A stretch of DNA of 64,000 nt from Alphaproteobacteria bacterium (lineage in GTDB: Bacteria > Pseudomonadota > Alphaproteobacteria > JAUHZY01), in NCBI GenBank assembly GCA_030425825.1, contig JAUHZY010000002.1, positions 47,036-111,035 on the forward strand, written 5' to 3'. Below are positions 37,807 through 47,295 of the stretch, piece after piece. How positions within the stretch are numbered: the first letter of the stretch is position 1; the number at the start of each line of letters is the position of its first letter. The notes beneath the pieces were generated by a model. That model saw only the letters and a program-made list of their open reading frames with translations, was not told the origin of the DNA and made no database searches. The translations under genes were made by a program, and so were the position numbers.

Positions 37807-37850
37807 AAAAAAAGGGCTGTTACAAGTCTAGATGTAACAGCCCTTTTATA
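37807..37850 (-). terminator. Intrinsic terminator between pal and cpoB
   Basis: Near-perfect inverted repeat: AAAGGGCTGTTACA, eight-base loop, TGTAACAGCCCTTT. On the minus strand the stem is followed by a run of T (seven or more). The other strand has four T, so the site could act weakly in both directions. It lies 16 bases after the pal stop and would end the tol-pal transcript. Confidence 0.85.
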
Positions 37851-37865
37851 GAAGAAAAATATTAT

Positions 37866-38339
37866 TTATTTTGCAATTGTCACAGAGCGACGATTACGTG
37901 CATGGTCATCTTCGCTATCACCAAAAGCAACAGGCTTTTCTTTGCCGTAAGAAACTGTTTTTACGCGTTCAGCTTGTATGCCAAGGCTTGAAAGGTATTT
38001 TTTAACAGAATCCGCACGACGCTCACCTAGTGCAAGGTTGTATTCACGTGTTCCACGTTTATCAGCGTGCCCCTCAATCAAAACAGAAATGTCAGGGTTT
38101 TGTTTCATCCACTCCGCTTGTGCGTTGAGAATTTCACGCGCCTCTTCTTTAAGTTCATATTTGTCAAAATCAAAGAAAACACGATCGCCAACATTTACGA
38201 TAAGGTCTCTTTGTACTTCTGATGTTTTGCTTGCATCAATGCCTGCGCCAGAGTCTTCACGTGCGCTTGTGTAAACGCCATCAGTTGCTGAACAAGCTGC
38301 AAGAACAGCAATAAATAGAAAGGAAATTATTTTTTTCAT
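37866..38339 (-). CDS. pal: Peptidoglycan-associated lipoprotein Pal
   Basis: Pal anchors the outer membrane to peptidoglycan and works with TolB. The 157-residue product has a lipoprotein signal with lipobox LAAC (Cys near residue 16), and an OmpA-like C-terminal domain. That domain contains FFDFDKYELKEEAREIL, LIEGHADKRGTREYNLALGE and HARNRRSVTI, the peptidoglycan-binding signature. It follows tolB. Confidence 0.96.
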   Translation of the reverse strand: MKKIISFLFIAVLAACSATDGVYTSAREDSGAGIDASKTSEVQRDLIVNVGDRVFFDFDKYELKEEAREILNAQAEWMKQNPDISVLIEGHADKRGTREYNLALGERRADSVKKYLSSLGIQAERVKTVSYGKEKPVAFGDSEDDHARNRRSVTIAK

Positions 38340-38392
38340 GTCACACCCTCTTATGGTTTAGTATTCTACATTCGAAATGTACCCCAAAAACT

Positions 38393-39709
38393 TTATGGAA
38401 TCAAGGGGGACCAAGCAGGATCTGATGCATCTGTGGGGGTTATTATTTCTCTTAGATTATCTCCTGTCAAATCAATGGAAAAAATCGCAGATTGTTTTCC
38501 ATTAACGGATTCCCCAGGAGGATACTCTCTAAAAAATAGAAGAACACGACCGTTCGGCGACCATGTTGGGCCTTCATCCAAATAACTCTCCGAAAGAAGC
38601 CTTTCGCCGCTGCCATCGGGCCTCATGACGCCAATATAGAATGTACCAGAAAGCATTTTTGTGAATGCAATCCAGTCACCACGTGGTGACCAAACAGGCG
38701 TTGCGTATCTGCCACGTTCACCAAAGCTGATCCGCTTCACGTTTTTACCATCGTTATCCATCACGTAAAGCTGTTGCGAACCATGTCTGTCAGAGTTAAA
38801 GACAACTTTCTTTCCATCTGGTGAGAAGGAGGGTGACGTATCAATAGAAGAGTCTTTAGTAAGGCGTTTTATTTTTTTTGTGTCCAGGTTCATAGTGTAG
38901 ATATCCGAGTTCCCATTTTTGGCCATACTGAAAATAATTGTATTGCCAACAGGTGAAAAGCGCGGAGCAAACGTCATACCTTTAAAGTGCCCTAAAAGCT
39001 TTTGCTGTCCTGTTTCAAGGTCTAAAATGTAGACGCGTGGTGTTTCGTTAAAATATGCCATATATGCAATTTTCTGAACTTTTGGAGAAAAGCGTGGCGT
39101 CATAACAATATAATCACCACTTGTTAAAAAGCGGTGGTTTGCACCATCTTGATCCATGATTGCCAAACGTTTTTTGCGTCTATTGGGCGGCCCGGTTTCA
39201 GCAACATAAACAATGCGACTATCAAAATAACCTTTTTCACCTGTCATACGGTTATAGATCACATCGCTGATCATGTGCGCAACACGTCTCTGATTTTCTT
39301 TGGGCGTTGTCAGGGCAAGCCCAGCGATTTGTTTTTCTGCCAGAACATCCCAAAGACGAAATTCAGTTTTTATTTGTTTTTTATCATTTGACTGAATGTT
39401 GCCATGAACAAGGGCTTCGGCGTTGATAACGCGCCAGTCTGCAAACTCAGGCTCCAATTCATCTGTTTGTGTGTCTTGGATAAAGTCTTCATCGTCGATC
39501 AGGCTGAAAAGCCCTGTACGAGAAAGGTTCGCACGAATGATGTTTGTGATTTCTTGCGCCGCGGCACTCTCTTTGTTTTCTCCACTGTAAAAGTCAGGAA
39601 GGGCAATTGGTAAAGAGCGGTAGCTGCCCTGTGTGATATATACTTTCAAGTCAGCCAAGACAGGTGCGGAAAGCAGTACGATAAAAAAGAAGATAAAAAA
39701 ACGTTTCAT
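38393..39709 (-). CDS. tolB: Tol-Pal system protein TolB
   Basis: TolB is a periplasmic beta-propeller that links Pal to TolA. The 438-residue protein has a signal peptide (about residues 1-19, ending VLADL), an N-terminal domain, and then six propeller blades with repeated motifs. Examples are GNSDIYTMNLDTKKIKRLT, DTSPSFSPDGKKVVFNSDR and ATPVWSPRGDWIAFTKM. It directly follows tolA with no gap, so the two are translationally linked. Confidence 0.96.
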   Translation of the reverse strand: MKRFFIFFFIVLLSAPVLADLKVYITQGSYRSLPIALPDFYSGENKESAAAQEITNIIRANLSRTGLFSLIDDEDFIQDTQTDELEPEFADWRVINAEALVHGNIQSNDKKQIKTEFRLWDVLAEKQIAGLALTTPKENQRRVAHMISDVIYNRMTGEKGYFDSRIVYVAETGPPNRRKKRLAIMDQDGANHRFLTSGDYIVMTPRFSPKVQKIAYMAYFNETPRVYILDLETGQQKLLGHFKGMTFAPRFSPVGNTIIFSMAKNGNSDIYTMNLDTKKIKRLTKDSSIDTSPSFSPDGKKVVFNSDRHGSQQLYVMDNDGKNVKRISFGERGRYATPVWSPRGDWIAFTKMLSGTFYIGVMRPDGSGERLLSESYLDEGPTWSPNGRVLLFFREYPPGESVNGKQSAIFSIDLTGDNLREIITPTDASDPAWSPLIP

Positions 39710-40537
39710 TTAAAATCCCAAAATATTTCTTGGATTAAAGACAAGAGTCAGAGTTTTCCATTTCTCGTATTTATTTAATGGCAAGTGTAACGGGCTGCAG
39801 AGTGGATTGTAAATAGCGCGTAATGCACTTTCCGCAGCTGTTCTGAAAAAAGAATCATTCGCCATCCGTGCTTGGTCGACAATTTTGACAGATTTTACGG
39901 TTGCATCAGGGTTGACCTCTAGCGTCATTTCAACAAGCAACTCTTCTGCATTTTTTGCACCAACAGGAATGTTCCAGCATTGTGCCATTTGTGTGCGAAG
40001 AGCTGCCATTTCTTGATAGGTGAAAATAGCTTCGCCCAGTTTTTCTGACCATGATGCCTTTTTTTCTTCTTCTTTTTGTATGGTTTGTTGTTGTTCAAGG
40101 TTTTTCACAGACTTTAAAAAAGAAGGCTTTTGGTCTTTTGTTTTTATGTCTCCTTTTTTTTGACTATCTTCTTGTTTTTGAATCGGCGCCTTTTTTGTTT
40201 CTAGTTTTTGGATATGTACCTTTTCTTTTTTCTTTGGCTTTGTTGGCGCAGGAACGGCCTTTTCTTTTTTTGGCAGGACAACAGCATTCTTATTTATTTC
40301 TTTTTTAGGGGCGGGTTTTGCATAAGTTGCTTGTTTGGGTTTTTTAGATGCTTTTTTTTGTCGCTTTGCAGGTTTGAGGTCTTTTTCACTTACCAAATCA
40401 GCGGTAATTGTTTGCTCTAAGTTTATTAATGGTGTGATTTCTGGAGATATGGTGAGAAAAGCCAGCGCGAAAACACCTAGGTGCAAGAGCGTTGAAAAAA
40501 ATGCTGCGCGTTTTAAAGGATCAATATTTTTTATCAT
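39710..40537 (-). CDS. tolA: Tol-Pal system protein TolA
   Basis: TolA spans from the inner membrane to the outer membrane and is energised by TolQR. The 275-residue product has one N-terminal membrane segment (about residues 11-30), then a Lys/Ala/Glu/Pro-rich extended region to about residue 160. A C-terminal TonB-like domain follows, with QCWNIPVGAKNAEELLVEMT and FFRTAAESALRAIYNPLC. It is shorter than E. coli TolA. It overlaps tolR by 4 bases. Confidence 0.92.
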   Translation of the reverse strand: MIKNIDPLKRAAFFSTLLHLGVFALAFLTISPEITPLINLEQTITADLVSEKDLKPAKRQKKASKKPKQATYAKPAPKKEINKNAVVLPKKEKAVPAPTKPKKKEKVHIQKLETKKAPIQKQEDSQKKGDIKTKDQKPSFLKSVKNLEQQQTIQKEEEKKASWSEKLGEAIFTYQEMAALRTQMAQCWNIPVGAKNAEELLVEMTLEVNPDATVKSVKIVDQARMANDSFFRTAAESALRAIYNPLCSPLHLPLNKYEKWKTLTLVFNPRNILGF

Positions 40538-40962
40538 CGTGGAATTTCGGTAATGAGGGAAACCTTTTTATATCCGCCCCTGTGAATGACTCCCATCACA
40601 TCCATGATTGTTCCATATTTTAGTTTTTTATCAGCACGCAAAAAAACGCGTAAATCAGCATTCTTTTTTGATAGCTTTCTCAAGCGGTCAAGCAGCTCTT
40701 TGCGCTTGATTCTTGTTTTTTGCATGTAAATACCACCATCTTTTTTGATGCTGATAATCAAAGGTTCATTGTGTTTGTTCGCTTTTATGGGCGCTGTTTT
40801 TACTTTTGGCAAGTCAACAGGAACACCCATGGACATCATGGGGGCTGTAACCATAAAAACAATCAGCAAAACAAGCATGACATCAACAAAAGGCGTGATG
40901 TTAATCTCGCTCATTGGTTGATATGCACGCCTTGATGACTTTCTTTTGAAGCTTACTGCCAT
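40534..40962 (-). CDS. tolR: Tol-Pal system protein TolR
   Basis: TolR is the ExbD-type partner in the proton-driven TolQR motor. The 142-residue protein has one membrane segment near residues 22-42 with the functional Asp in NITPFVDVMLVLLIVFMV, followed by a periplasmic domain with ISIKKDGGIYM and VFLRADKKLKYGTIMDVMG. It is preceded by tldD, not by tolQ, with a one-base overlap (TAATG). Confidence 0.94.
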   Translation of the reverse strand: MAVSFKRKSSRRAYQPMSEINITPFVDVMLVLLIVFMVTAPMMSMGVPVDLPKVKTAPIKANKHNEPLIISIKKDGGIYMQKTRIKRKELLDRLRKLSKKNADLRVFLRADKKLKYGTIMDVMGVIHRGGYKKVSLITEIPR

Positions 40963-42392
40963 TATGCTTGCGTGCCTCCCACAGTGATTGAGTCGAGCAA
41001 AAGGCTAGGCTGTCCGACGCCAACAGGCACGCTTTGTCCATCTTTTCCGCACGTGCCAACGCCACGATCAAGTTCAAAGTCATTCCCGATCATTTTGATT
41101 TTTGTGAGGCAGTCAGGACCATTCCCGATCAGCGTTGCACCTTTAACGGCAGGGCCAATTTTACCATTCTCAATAAGATAAGCTTCAGAGGCGCAGAAGA
41201 CAAACTTCCCAGAGACGATGTCGACTTGCCCACCACCAAAATTCACAGCATAGAGACCTTTATCAACAGAAGAGATCATTTCATCAACTGTATGATTGCC
41301 ATTTAACATATATGTGTTAGTCATGCGTGGCATCGGTGTGTGTGCATAACTTTCTCGGCGACCATTTCCTGTAGGGCTTACGCCCATAAGTCGTGCATTT
41401 AAACGATCTTGCATGTACCCTTTCAAGATGCCGTCTTCAATCAAAACAGTATTATTTGTTGATGTTCCTTCATCATCCACGGTTAAAGACCCGCGCCTGT
41501 TTTCTAGTGTGCCATCATCAACAACAGTGACGCCTTTTGCTGCAATTCTTTCACCAACAAGGCCAGAAAAGGCAGATGTTTTTTTGCGGTTAAAGTCGCC
41601 TTCAAGGCCGTGCCCGATCGCTTCATGTAAAAGAACGCCAGGCCATCCTGGACCCAAGACAACAGGCATGTCTCCTGCCGGTGTATCAATTGATTCAAGG
41701 TTTACAAGTGCCTGACGAATGGCATCATCAGCCTGTGCCTGCCATGAAGATTTTTTAAAATAGTCGTTATAACCAACACGACCACCAACACCCATTGATC
41801 CACTTTCCATGCGTTGTCCATCGCTTGCAATGACGGAAATGTTCAGGCGAACAAGAGGGCGAACATCGAAATGCTTCGATCCATCTGCTCTAATAATATC
41901 AACAACCTGCCATGTGCCTGCTAGTGACGCTGTCACCTGCTTGATCTTGGGGTCCTTTGCGCGAGCATACGCGTCAATTTCTTCCAGCAGCTTGATTTTT
42001 TCGTTAATGTTTTTTGAAAAAAGAGGGTTGTCAGGTGTATAAAGCGGTGTGTTTTCCTGAGAGGTGTGTTGTGCATATGATCCTTCATATCCATCAGCAA
42101 TTGCTCCAACAGTTTGGCTTGCCCGCTTTACACTTTCTTCATCAAGGAGGGATGAGTGTGCATAGGCCACTTTGTCTTCTACGACGCCACGAAATCCGAA
42201 TCCTTGGCGTGTATGGGTGGAAGATGTTTTTAATTTACCGTCTTCGAATACATAGTTTTCGTTTTGTTTGTACTCCAAAAAAAGCTCGCCATCGTCTGTT
42301 TTATGAAGTGCTTCGCTGACAATTTTCTCGAGTGTCGAGCGTTGCAAATTATTATTTTTATAAAAAACTTTTTCTAAAATCTCAAAACTCAT
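40962..42392 (-). CDS. tldD: Metalloprotease TldD
   Basis: TldD works with TldE as a zinc-dependent peptidase that degrades unfolded peptides and matures some ribosomal peptides. The 476-residue length is typical. The zinc motif HEAIGHGLEGDFNRKKTSAF lies near residues 258-277, and the C-terminus ends with LLDSITVGGTQA. TldE is not in the window. It lies just upstream of tolR on the same strand. Confidence 0.96.
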   Translation of the reverse strand: MSFEILEKVFYKNNNLQRSTLEKIVSEALHKTDDGELFLEYKQNENYVFEDGKLKTSSTHTRQGFGFRGVVEDKVAYAHSSLLDEESVKRASQTVGAIADGYEGSYAQHTSQENTPLYTPDNPLFSKNINEKIKLLEEIDAYARAKDPKIKQVTASLAGTWQVVDIIRADGSKHFDVRPLVRLNISVIASDGQRMESGSMGVGGRVGYNDYFKKSSWQAQADDAIRQALVNLESIDTPAGDMPVVLGPGWPGVLLHEAIGHGLEGDFNRKKTSAFSGLVGERIAAKGVTVVDDGTLENRRGSLTVDDEGTSTNNTVLIEDGILKGYMQDRLNARLMGVSPTGNGRRESYAHTPMPRMTNTYMLNGNHTVDEMISSVDKGLYAVNFGGGQVDIVSGKFVFCASEAYLIENGKIGPAVKGATLIGNGPDCLTKIKMIGNDFELDRGVGTCGKDGQSVPVGVGQPSLLLDSITVGGTQA

Positions 42393-42393
42393 A

Positions 42394-42422
42394 TTTACTA
42401 ATCCTTCACTTGGGTCTATAAA
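42394..42422 (+). promoter_or_regulatory. Putative promoter of the cytochrome oxidase operon
   Basis: TTTACT (42394-42399), 17-base spacer, TATAAA (42417-42422), about 40 bases before the coxB start. It lies in the divergent 71-base gap next to the tldD start. Confidence 0.5.
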
Positions 42423-42463
42423 TCAATTATCACGATGTAGATGAGGGATCAACGGAGGATACA

Positions 42464-43315
42464 TTGAAAAAGCTTTTTTCTTACATAAATACTGTTTTTT
42501 TTGTTGCACTGGTGCTAGTGTCTGCGGACGCATTTGCTGCTGAAGGCCTTGCGAAGGCTTGGCAGCTAGGGTTTCAGGATCCGGCTTCTCCAGTTGCGGA
42601 GAAGATGCACGAATTTCATGACTTGCTACTTTATATTATCACGGGCATTGTCATTTTTGTGCTGGCTCTTTTGGTGTATGTGCTTGTTCGATTCCGCGCA
42701 AAGGCGAATCCAGTTCCTTCTAAAACAACGCATAATGTGTTAATTGAAATTATTTGGACGGCCATCCCGGTCTTAATTTTAATTGTTATTGCGATTCCTT
42801 CTTTCAAGCTTTTGTACTACCAAGGAAGCGTTCCTGAAACTGAGATGACACTAAAGGTGACAGGTCACCAGTGGTACTGGTCTTATGAATATCCAGACCA
42901 TGGTGATATCGCATTTGACAGTTATATGATTCCTGATGATGAGATTAAGCCTGGTCAACAGCGCTTATTGGAGGTTGATAACGTTGTTGTTCTTCCTGTT
43001 AATACCAAAATTAAAGTCCAGATGACATCTGCTGATGTTCTTCACGCGTGGGCTGTTCCTGCTTTTGGCTTTAAGATGGACACTGTTCCTGGTCGCTTGT
43101 CAGAAGGGTGGATCTATATTAACAAGCCTGGTACATATTATGGTCAGTGCTCTGAGTTGTGCGGCGTTAATCATGGGTTTATGCCTATTAAGATCGAAGC
43201 TGTATCAAAGAAAAAATTTAAAGATTGGGTTGAGAAAGCAAAAGAAGAGTTTTCAGCACTTGAGACAGTATGGCCTGTTTTGGCATTTAATAAACCAGCA
43301 TATATTCGTAACTAA
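42464..43315 (+). CDS. coxB: Cytochrome c oxidase subunit II
   Basis: Subunit II carries the CuA centre that accepts electrons from cytochrome c. The TTG at 42464 follows a strong GGAGGA at 42454-42459 and gives 283 residues. A signal peptide ends near ADAFAAE, then two membrane helices (about residues 50-75 and 93-115), then the cupredoxin domain. Its CuA motif is CSELCGVNHGFM near residue 229, preceded by ADVLHAWAVPAFG. It starts the operon coxB-coxA-ctaB-small ORF-ctaG. Confidence 0.97.
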   Translation: MKKLFSYINTVFFVALVLVSADAFAAEGLAKAWQLGFQDPASPVAEKMHEFHDLLLYIITGIVIFVLALLVYVLVRFRAKANPVPSKTTHNVLIEIIWTAIPVLILIVIAIPSFKLLYYQGSVPETEMTLKVTGHQWYWSYEYPDHGDIAFDSYMIPDDEIKPGQQRLLEVDNVVVLPVNTKIKVQMTSADVLHAWAVPAFGFKMDTVPGRLSEGWIYINKPGTYYGQCSELCGVNHGFMPIKIEAVSKKKFKDWVEKAKEEFSALETVWPVLAFNKPAYIRN

Positions 43316-43327
43316 GGAGAACTCCTC

Positions 43328-44905
43328 ATGAGTGATACCCCTAAATTTTGGACAAGATGGCTTTTTTCAACAAACCATAAAGACATTGGTGTTCTGTATT
43401 TTATTTTCTCGATTTTCGCCGGTATTGTTGGTGGATTATTCTCTGTCTTCATGAGGATGGAACTTCAAGATCCAGGTATGCAGTACTTTGCTGATGGTCA
43501 AATGTGGAATGTGGTCATTTCAGCGCATGGCTTAATTATGGTTTTCTTTGTTGTGATGCCTGCTTTGATTGGGGGCTTTGGGAACTATTTCGTGCCTCTT
43601 TTGATAGGTGCGCCAGATATGGCTTTCCCGCGCCTAAACAACATTAGTTTTTGGTTAATTATACCAGCTTTTCTTTTACTGTTAGGGTCTGCCTTTGTTG
43701 GTGGTGGCGCAGGAACAGGGTGGACAGTTTATCCGCCGCTTTCAACTGTTGGGCAATCTGGTCCTGCGGTTGATATGGCTATTTTCTCTCTTCACCTAGC
43801 AGGCGCTTCATCAATTTTGGGTGCCGCAAACTTTATTACGACAATTTTTAATATGCGCGCACCAGGGATGACGTTGCATCGTATGCCATTATTTGTTTGG
43901 GGTATGTTGATTACGGCCTTTCTTCTGGTTTTATCCTTACCTGTTTTGGGCGGTGCAATTACGATGTTGCTGACAGACCGTAACTTTGGATCTGCGTTTT
44001 TCGATCCTGCGGCGGGCGGTGATCCCTTGTTATTCCAGCACTTGTTCTGGTTCTTTGGCCACCCTGAGGTTTACATTATGATTTTGCCAGCCTTTGGTAT
44101 TATCAGCCATATTATTTCAACGTTTTCTAAGAAGCCTGTTTTTGGTTATCTTGGAATGGCTTATGCAATGATTTCAATTGGTTTTGTTGGATTTATTGTT
44201 TGGGCACACCATATGTTTACTGCTGGAATAGGTGTTGATACGCGTGCCTACTTTACGATTGCGACATTGATTATTGCAGTTCCGACAGGGATCAAAATTT
44301 TCAGCTGGATTGCAACAATGTGGGGTGGTTCTATTGAATTCAAGACACCAATGCTTTGGGCAATCGGATTTATCTTTTTGTTCACAGTCGGCGGTGTGAC
44401 GGGTGTTGTACTTGCTAATGGCGGTATGTCGCCAATGTTCCATGATACGTATTATGTTGTTGGACATTTCCACTATGTTCTGTCACTTGGTGCTGTATTT
44501 GCAATTTTTGCTGGGTTCTATTACTGGTTCTCTAAGATGACTGGTAAAGAAATCAATGAGTGCCTGGGGAAAATACATTTTTGGATGACGTTTATCGGTG
44601 TTAATCTTGCCTTCTTCCCAATGCATTTCTTAGGGCTTGCAGGTATGCCAAGGCGTATTCCAGACTATCCTGATGTTTATGCTGGGTGGAATTACATAGC
44701 TTCTATTGGTTCATACATCTCTTTTGCATCTGTTTTCTTCTTCTTGTTTGTTGTTTTCCATGCTTTCAAGTATGGCAAAAAAGCTGGGAACAGCCCATGG
44801 GGAGATCATGCAGGAACACAGACGCTTGAGTGGACAATTTCTTCACCGCCTGAGTTCCATACATTTGAAAAACCACCTGTGATTAAGGGTGGGGATGCAC
44901 ATTAG
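43328..44905 (+). CDS. coxA: Cytochrome c oxidase subunit I
   Basis: Subunit I holds heme a, heme a3 and CuB and pumps protons. The 525-residue protein has twelve readable membrane helices. It starts with [20 protein letters not shown], has [20 protein letters not shown], the CuB region [20 protein letters not shown] near residue 240, and [18 protein letters not shown] near residue 376. GGAGAACTCC precedes the ATG. This is an aa3-type oxidase of ordinary length. Confidence 0.98.
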   Translation: MSDTPKFWTRWLFSTNHKDIGVLYFIFSIFAGIVGGLFSVFMRMELQDPGMQYFADGQMWNVVISAHGLIMVFFVVMPALIGGFGNYFVPLLIGAPDMAFPRLNNISFWLIIPAFLLLLGSAFVGGGAGTGWTVYPPLSTVGQSGPAVDMAIFSLHLAGASSILGAANFITTIFNMRAPGMTLHRMPLFVWGMLITAFLLVLSLPVLGGAITMLLTDRNFGSAFFDPAAGGDPLLFQHLFWFFGHPEVYIMILPAFGIISHIISTFSKKPVFGYLGMAYAMISIGFVGFIVWAHHMFTAGIGVDTRAYFTIATLIIAVPTGIKIFSWIATMWGGSIEFKTPMLWAIGFIFLFTVGGVTGVVLANGGMSPMFHDTYYVVGHFHYVLSLGAVFAIFAGFYYWFSKMTGKEINECLGKIHFWMTFIGVNLAFFPMHFLGLAGMPRRIPDYPDVYAGWNYIASIGSYISFASVFFFLFVVFHAFKYGKKAGNSPWGDHAGTQTLEWTISSPPEFHTFEKPPVIKGGDAH

Positions 44906-44910
44906 AGCAA

Positions 44911-45813
44911 ATGGCATCTAAGGCGCAAAGTTCTAATATCACACGGTTTGAGGATTACTTTTCTCTCCTTAAGCCACGTGTGATGTCCCTGGTGATTTTT
45001 ACAGGATTTGTCGGGCTTGTTTTGGCGCCAGGCTCTCTTCATCCTATTTTAAGCGTTACAGCATTGCTTTGTATTTCGGTGGGTTCTGGTGCTTCTGGTG
45101 CTATAAACATGTGGTATGAACGGCATCTGGACGCAGGAATGGCACGTACATCAAAAAGACCTTTGCCGCTTGGTAAGATTCATCCAGATGATTGTTTGTT
45201 CCTAGGTGTTTTCCTTTCTATGATGTCTGTTATGATTATGGGGCTGGCGCTAAATTATTTAGCAGCAGGTTTGCTTGCACTTGCGATTTTCATTTACGTT
45301 TTTGTTTATACAATCTGGTTAAAGCCACGTACGGTTCAAAACATTGTGATCGGTGGGGCTTCTGGCGCTTTGCCTCCTATGATCGGTTGGGCGGCTGTAA
45401 CGGGAGATGTTTCTATTCAATCTTTCTTTATGTTTTTTATTATTTTCATGTGGACACCACCACATTTCTGGGCCTTGGCAATTTTTAAATCAGATGATTA
45501 CAAAAAAGTTGGGTTGCCCATGTTGCCTGTTGTTAAGGGTGTTGATTCAACATGTCGCCATATCTTTGTATACAGTATATTGCTTGCTCTAACGACCTTT
45601 CCGCTGATTTTTTTGGGGTTTGGTCATGGTGTTTATGCCTTGACGGCAGTGTTGTTAAACACCAAGTTAATTATGATGGCTTGGAAGTTGCTACGTCTTC
45701 CTGAGAAGGGAAAAGAGCCGTTGTCAAAAAGGTTTTTTGGCTTTTCTATTTTTTATTTATTTGCTTTATTCGTAGCACTTGTGATTGATCAAAAATTGAT
45801 AGGATTATTTTAA
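44911..45813 (+). CDS. ctaB: Protoheme IX farnesyltransferase (heme o synthase)
   Basis: CtaB (CyoE) adds a farnesyl group to heme b, making heme o for the oxidase. The 300-residue UbiA-type protein has about nine membrane segments. It carries the prenyl-diphosphate-binding motif YERHLDAGMARTSKRPLP near residue 70, and TVQNIVIGGASGALPPMIGW near residue 144. It starts 5 bases after coxA. Its stop overlaps the next small ORF as TAATG. Confidence 0.96.
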   Translation: MASKAQSSNITRFEDYFSLLKPRVMSLVIFTGFVGLVLAPGSLHPILSVTALLCISVGSGASGAINMWYERHLDAGMARTSKRPLPLGKIHPDDCLFLGVFLSMMSVMIMGLALNYLAAGLLALAIFIYVFVYTIWLKPRTVQNIVIGGASGALPPMIGWAAVTGDVSIQSFFMFFIIFMWTPPHFWALAIFKSDDYKKVGLPMLPVVKGVDSTCRHIFVYSILLALTTFPLIFLGFGHGVYALTAVLLNTKLIMMAWKLLRLPEKGKEPLSKRFFGFSIFYLFALFVALVIDQKLIGLF

Positions 45814-45926
45814 TGTCAGAAATTGAAAAAGAACGTAAACGTAAGAACAAGATTGTTTTTGGTCTGATAGCAGGCTTTGTTACACTTATTTTCTTAATTA
45901 CAATTGTGCGCATGCAAGGGCTGTAA
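45813..45926 (+). CDS. Small single-pass membrane protein in the cox operon (CoxF-like)
   Basis: A 37-codon ORF starts at the A of the ctaB stop (TAATG) and ends with another TAATG that starts ctaG. The peptide has a charged head (SEIEKERKRKNK) and one hydrophobic helix (VFGLIAGFVTLIFLITIV), then RMQGL. Short membrane proteins at this exact place between ctaB and ctaG are known in alphaproteobacteria as CoxF-like or cox-assembly accessory proteins. Tight coupling on both sides argues that it is translated. Confidence 0.75.
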   Translation: MSEIEKERKRKNKIVFGLIAGFVTLIFLITIVRMQGL

Positions 45927-46444
45927 TGAAGAAAAATAATAAAACCCTTTTAACTGTATTATTGATCGTGGTGGCAATGGTTGGCCTCTCTTATGCTGCG
46001 GTGCCTTTGTACGACATGTTTTGTCGTATTACAGGGTATGGTGGGACAACTCAAGTTGCAGAGAGTTATAGCGGTATTGATGTTATTGATCGAGATATTA
46101 CGATTCGTTTTGATAGTAATATTGATGAAGGTCTGCCTTGGGATTTTAAACCCGTTCAAAAAAGCATTACTTTAAAAATTGGTGAAAATACGGTTGTTTA
46201 TTATACAGCGAAAAACATAAGTGAGAAGCCGACTACTGGTATGGCAACATTCAATGTAACTCCAGCAGAGGCAGGTTCTTACTTTAATAAAATACAATGC
46301 TTTTGTTTTAATGAGCAGACGCTTCAACCTGGTGAAGAAGTGAAAATGCCTGTGCAGTTTTTTGTTGATCCAGAAATTGTTGATGACCCTAATATTCCTC
46401 ATTTAAAGGAAATTACACTTTCTTACACCTTTTTTGAGAAATGA
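45926..46444 (+). CDS. ctaG: Cytochrome c oxidase assembly protein CtaG (Cox11)
   Basis: Cox11 delivers copper to CuB of subunit I. The 172-residue product has one N-terminal membrane segment (about residues 8-25) and the conserved AAVPLYDMFCRITGYGGTTQ. The copper site KIQCFCFNEQTLQPGE lies near residue 129, and a C-terminal ITLSYTFFE end follows. It overlaps the small upstream ORF by one base. The usual next gene, coxC (subunit III), does not follow. Confidence 0.95.
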   Translation: MKKNNKTLLTVLLIVVAMVGLSYAAVPLYDMFCRITGYGGTTQVAESYSGIDVIDRDITIRFDSNIDEGLPWDFKPVQKSITLKIGENTVVYYTAKNISEKPTTGMATFNVTPAEAGSYFNKIQCFCFNEQTLQPGEEVKMPVQFFVDPEIVDDPNIPHLKEITLSYTFFEK

Positions 46445-46507
46445 TTTTTTCTAAAAAAACTCTTAAAAACTTTGATTTATTGGTTCTGACGGAATGAAAG
46501 TTACTTC

Positions 46508-47191
46508 ATGTCTAAAATAAACTCTTCACCAAAACCGCTCCTTGTATTTGTCCACGGTTGGGCTGTAGATCAGTCAATTTTTAACTTATTAGAAGAAAGC
46601 TTGCCTGATTTTGATATTCTTAAATATGACCTGGGTTTTTATGGCGACGCGCAACATCCAGACATTCCAAAAGACAGAACTGTGATTGCCGTAGGATATT
46701 CACTAGGCCTTCTTTGGCTTTTACATGAAAAGCCTTTCCAATGGGATGGGTTGGTCAGTATTTGTGGGTTTACACGCTTTACACGTACAGATGGCTTTAT
46801 GGGTGGCATGATGACGATGGTGCTGGAGGGGATGAAGATGCGCCTTTCGATTGATCCAAAAGGGTTGCTTGGAGAGACATACGATGTATGTGGGTTTGAT
46901 AGACCATTTCCTGAAAACTATGATACAAGACAACTTCATCAAGGGTTGAATTGGTTAAAAAATTGGGATTGTCGAGACATTTTTGAAGAGCACAAAGAGA
47001 AGACAATCGCGCTTGCTGCTGTACCTGATCCTGTTGTTTCTGAATCTTTAACAAAAGCTTCCTTTGAAGGTAAGTGTCCAACTTATTGGTCACCAGATGG
47101 TGGTGGTCATGGTTTGCCAGTAACACGACCAAAGTGGTGTGCTGAGAAAATCTGTGAATTTGCTGAAAAAATAGCAGATTCTTCCAACTAA
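46508..47191 (+). CDS. Alpha/beta hydrolase, BioH/BioG-like
   Basis: A 227-residue hydrolase with VFVHGWAVDQSIF near residue 13, nucleophile elbow VGYSLGLLWLL near residue 63, and a His in WSPDGGGHGLPVTRP near residue 203. An acid residue candidate is in VPDPVVSES. The layout resembles pimeloyl-ACP methyl ester esterases of biotin synthesis, but no other bio gene is near, so the role is open. It is 63 bases after ctaG, where coxC might be expected. Confidence 0.65.
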   Translation: MSKINSSPKPLLVFVHGWAVDQSIFNLLEESLPDFDILKYDLGFYGDAQHPDIPKDRTVIAVGYSLGLLWLLHEKPFQWDGLVSICGFTRFTRTDGFMGGMMTMVLEGMKMRLSIDPKGLLGETYDVCGFDRPFPENYDTRQLHQGLNWLKNWDCRDIFEEHKEKTIALAAVPDPVVSESLTKASFEGKCPTYWSPDGGGHGLPVTRPKWCAEKICEFAEKIADSSN

Positions 47192-47295
47192 ATGTTGATT
47201 ATTTCCTGATAATATACCACTATATGCTGTAATTACCGCCTTAAAAATACATCCATCTTCCTAAAAAGGGAAGCAGCCGCCGGAGTTTTGGTTCT

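Noticed and set aside
40051..40420. Plus-strand frames opposite tolA rich in Phe and Leu
   Set aside because: Antisense of the lysine-rich TolA linker; hydrophobicity is a by-product of AAA/AAG codons.
47192..47295. Sigma-54 site before the second RTX gene
   Set aside because: No GG-N10-GC match with a TGGCAC-like box was found in the 104-base gap.
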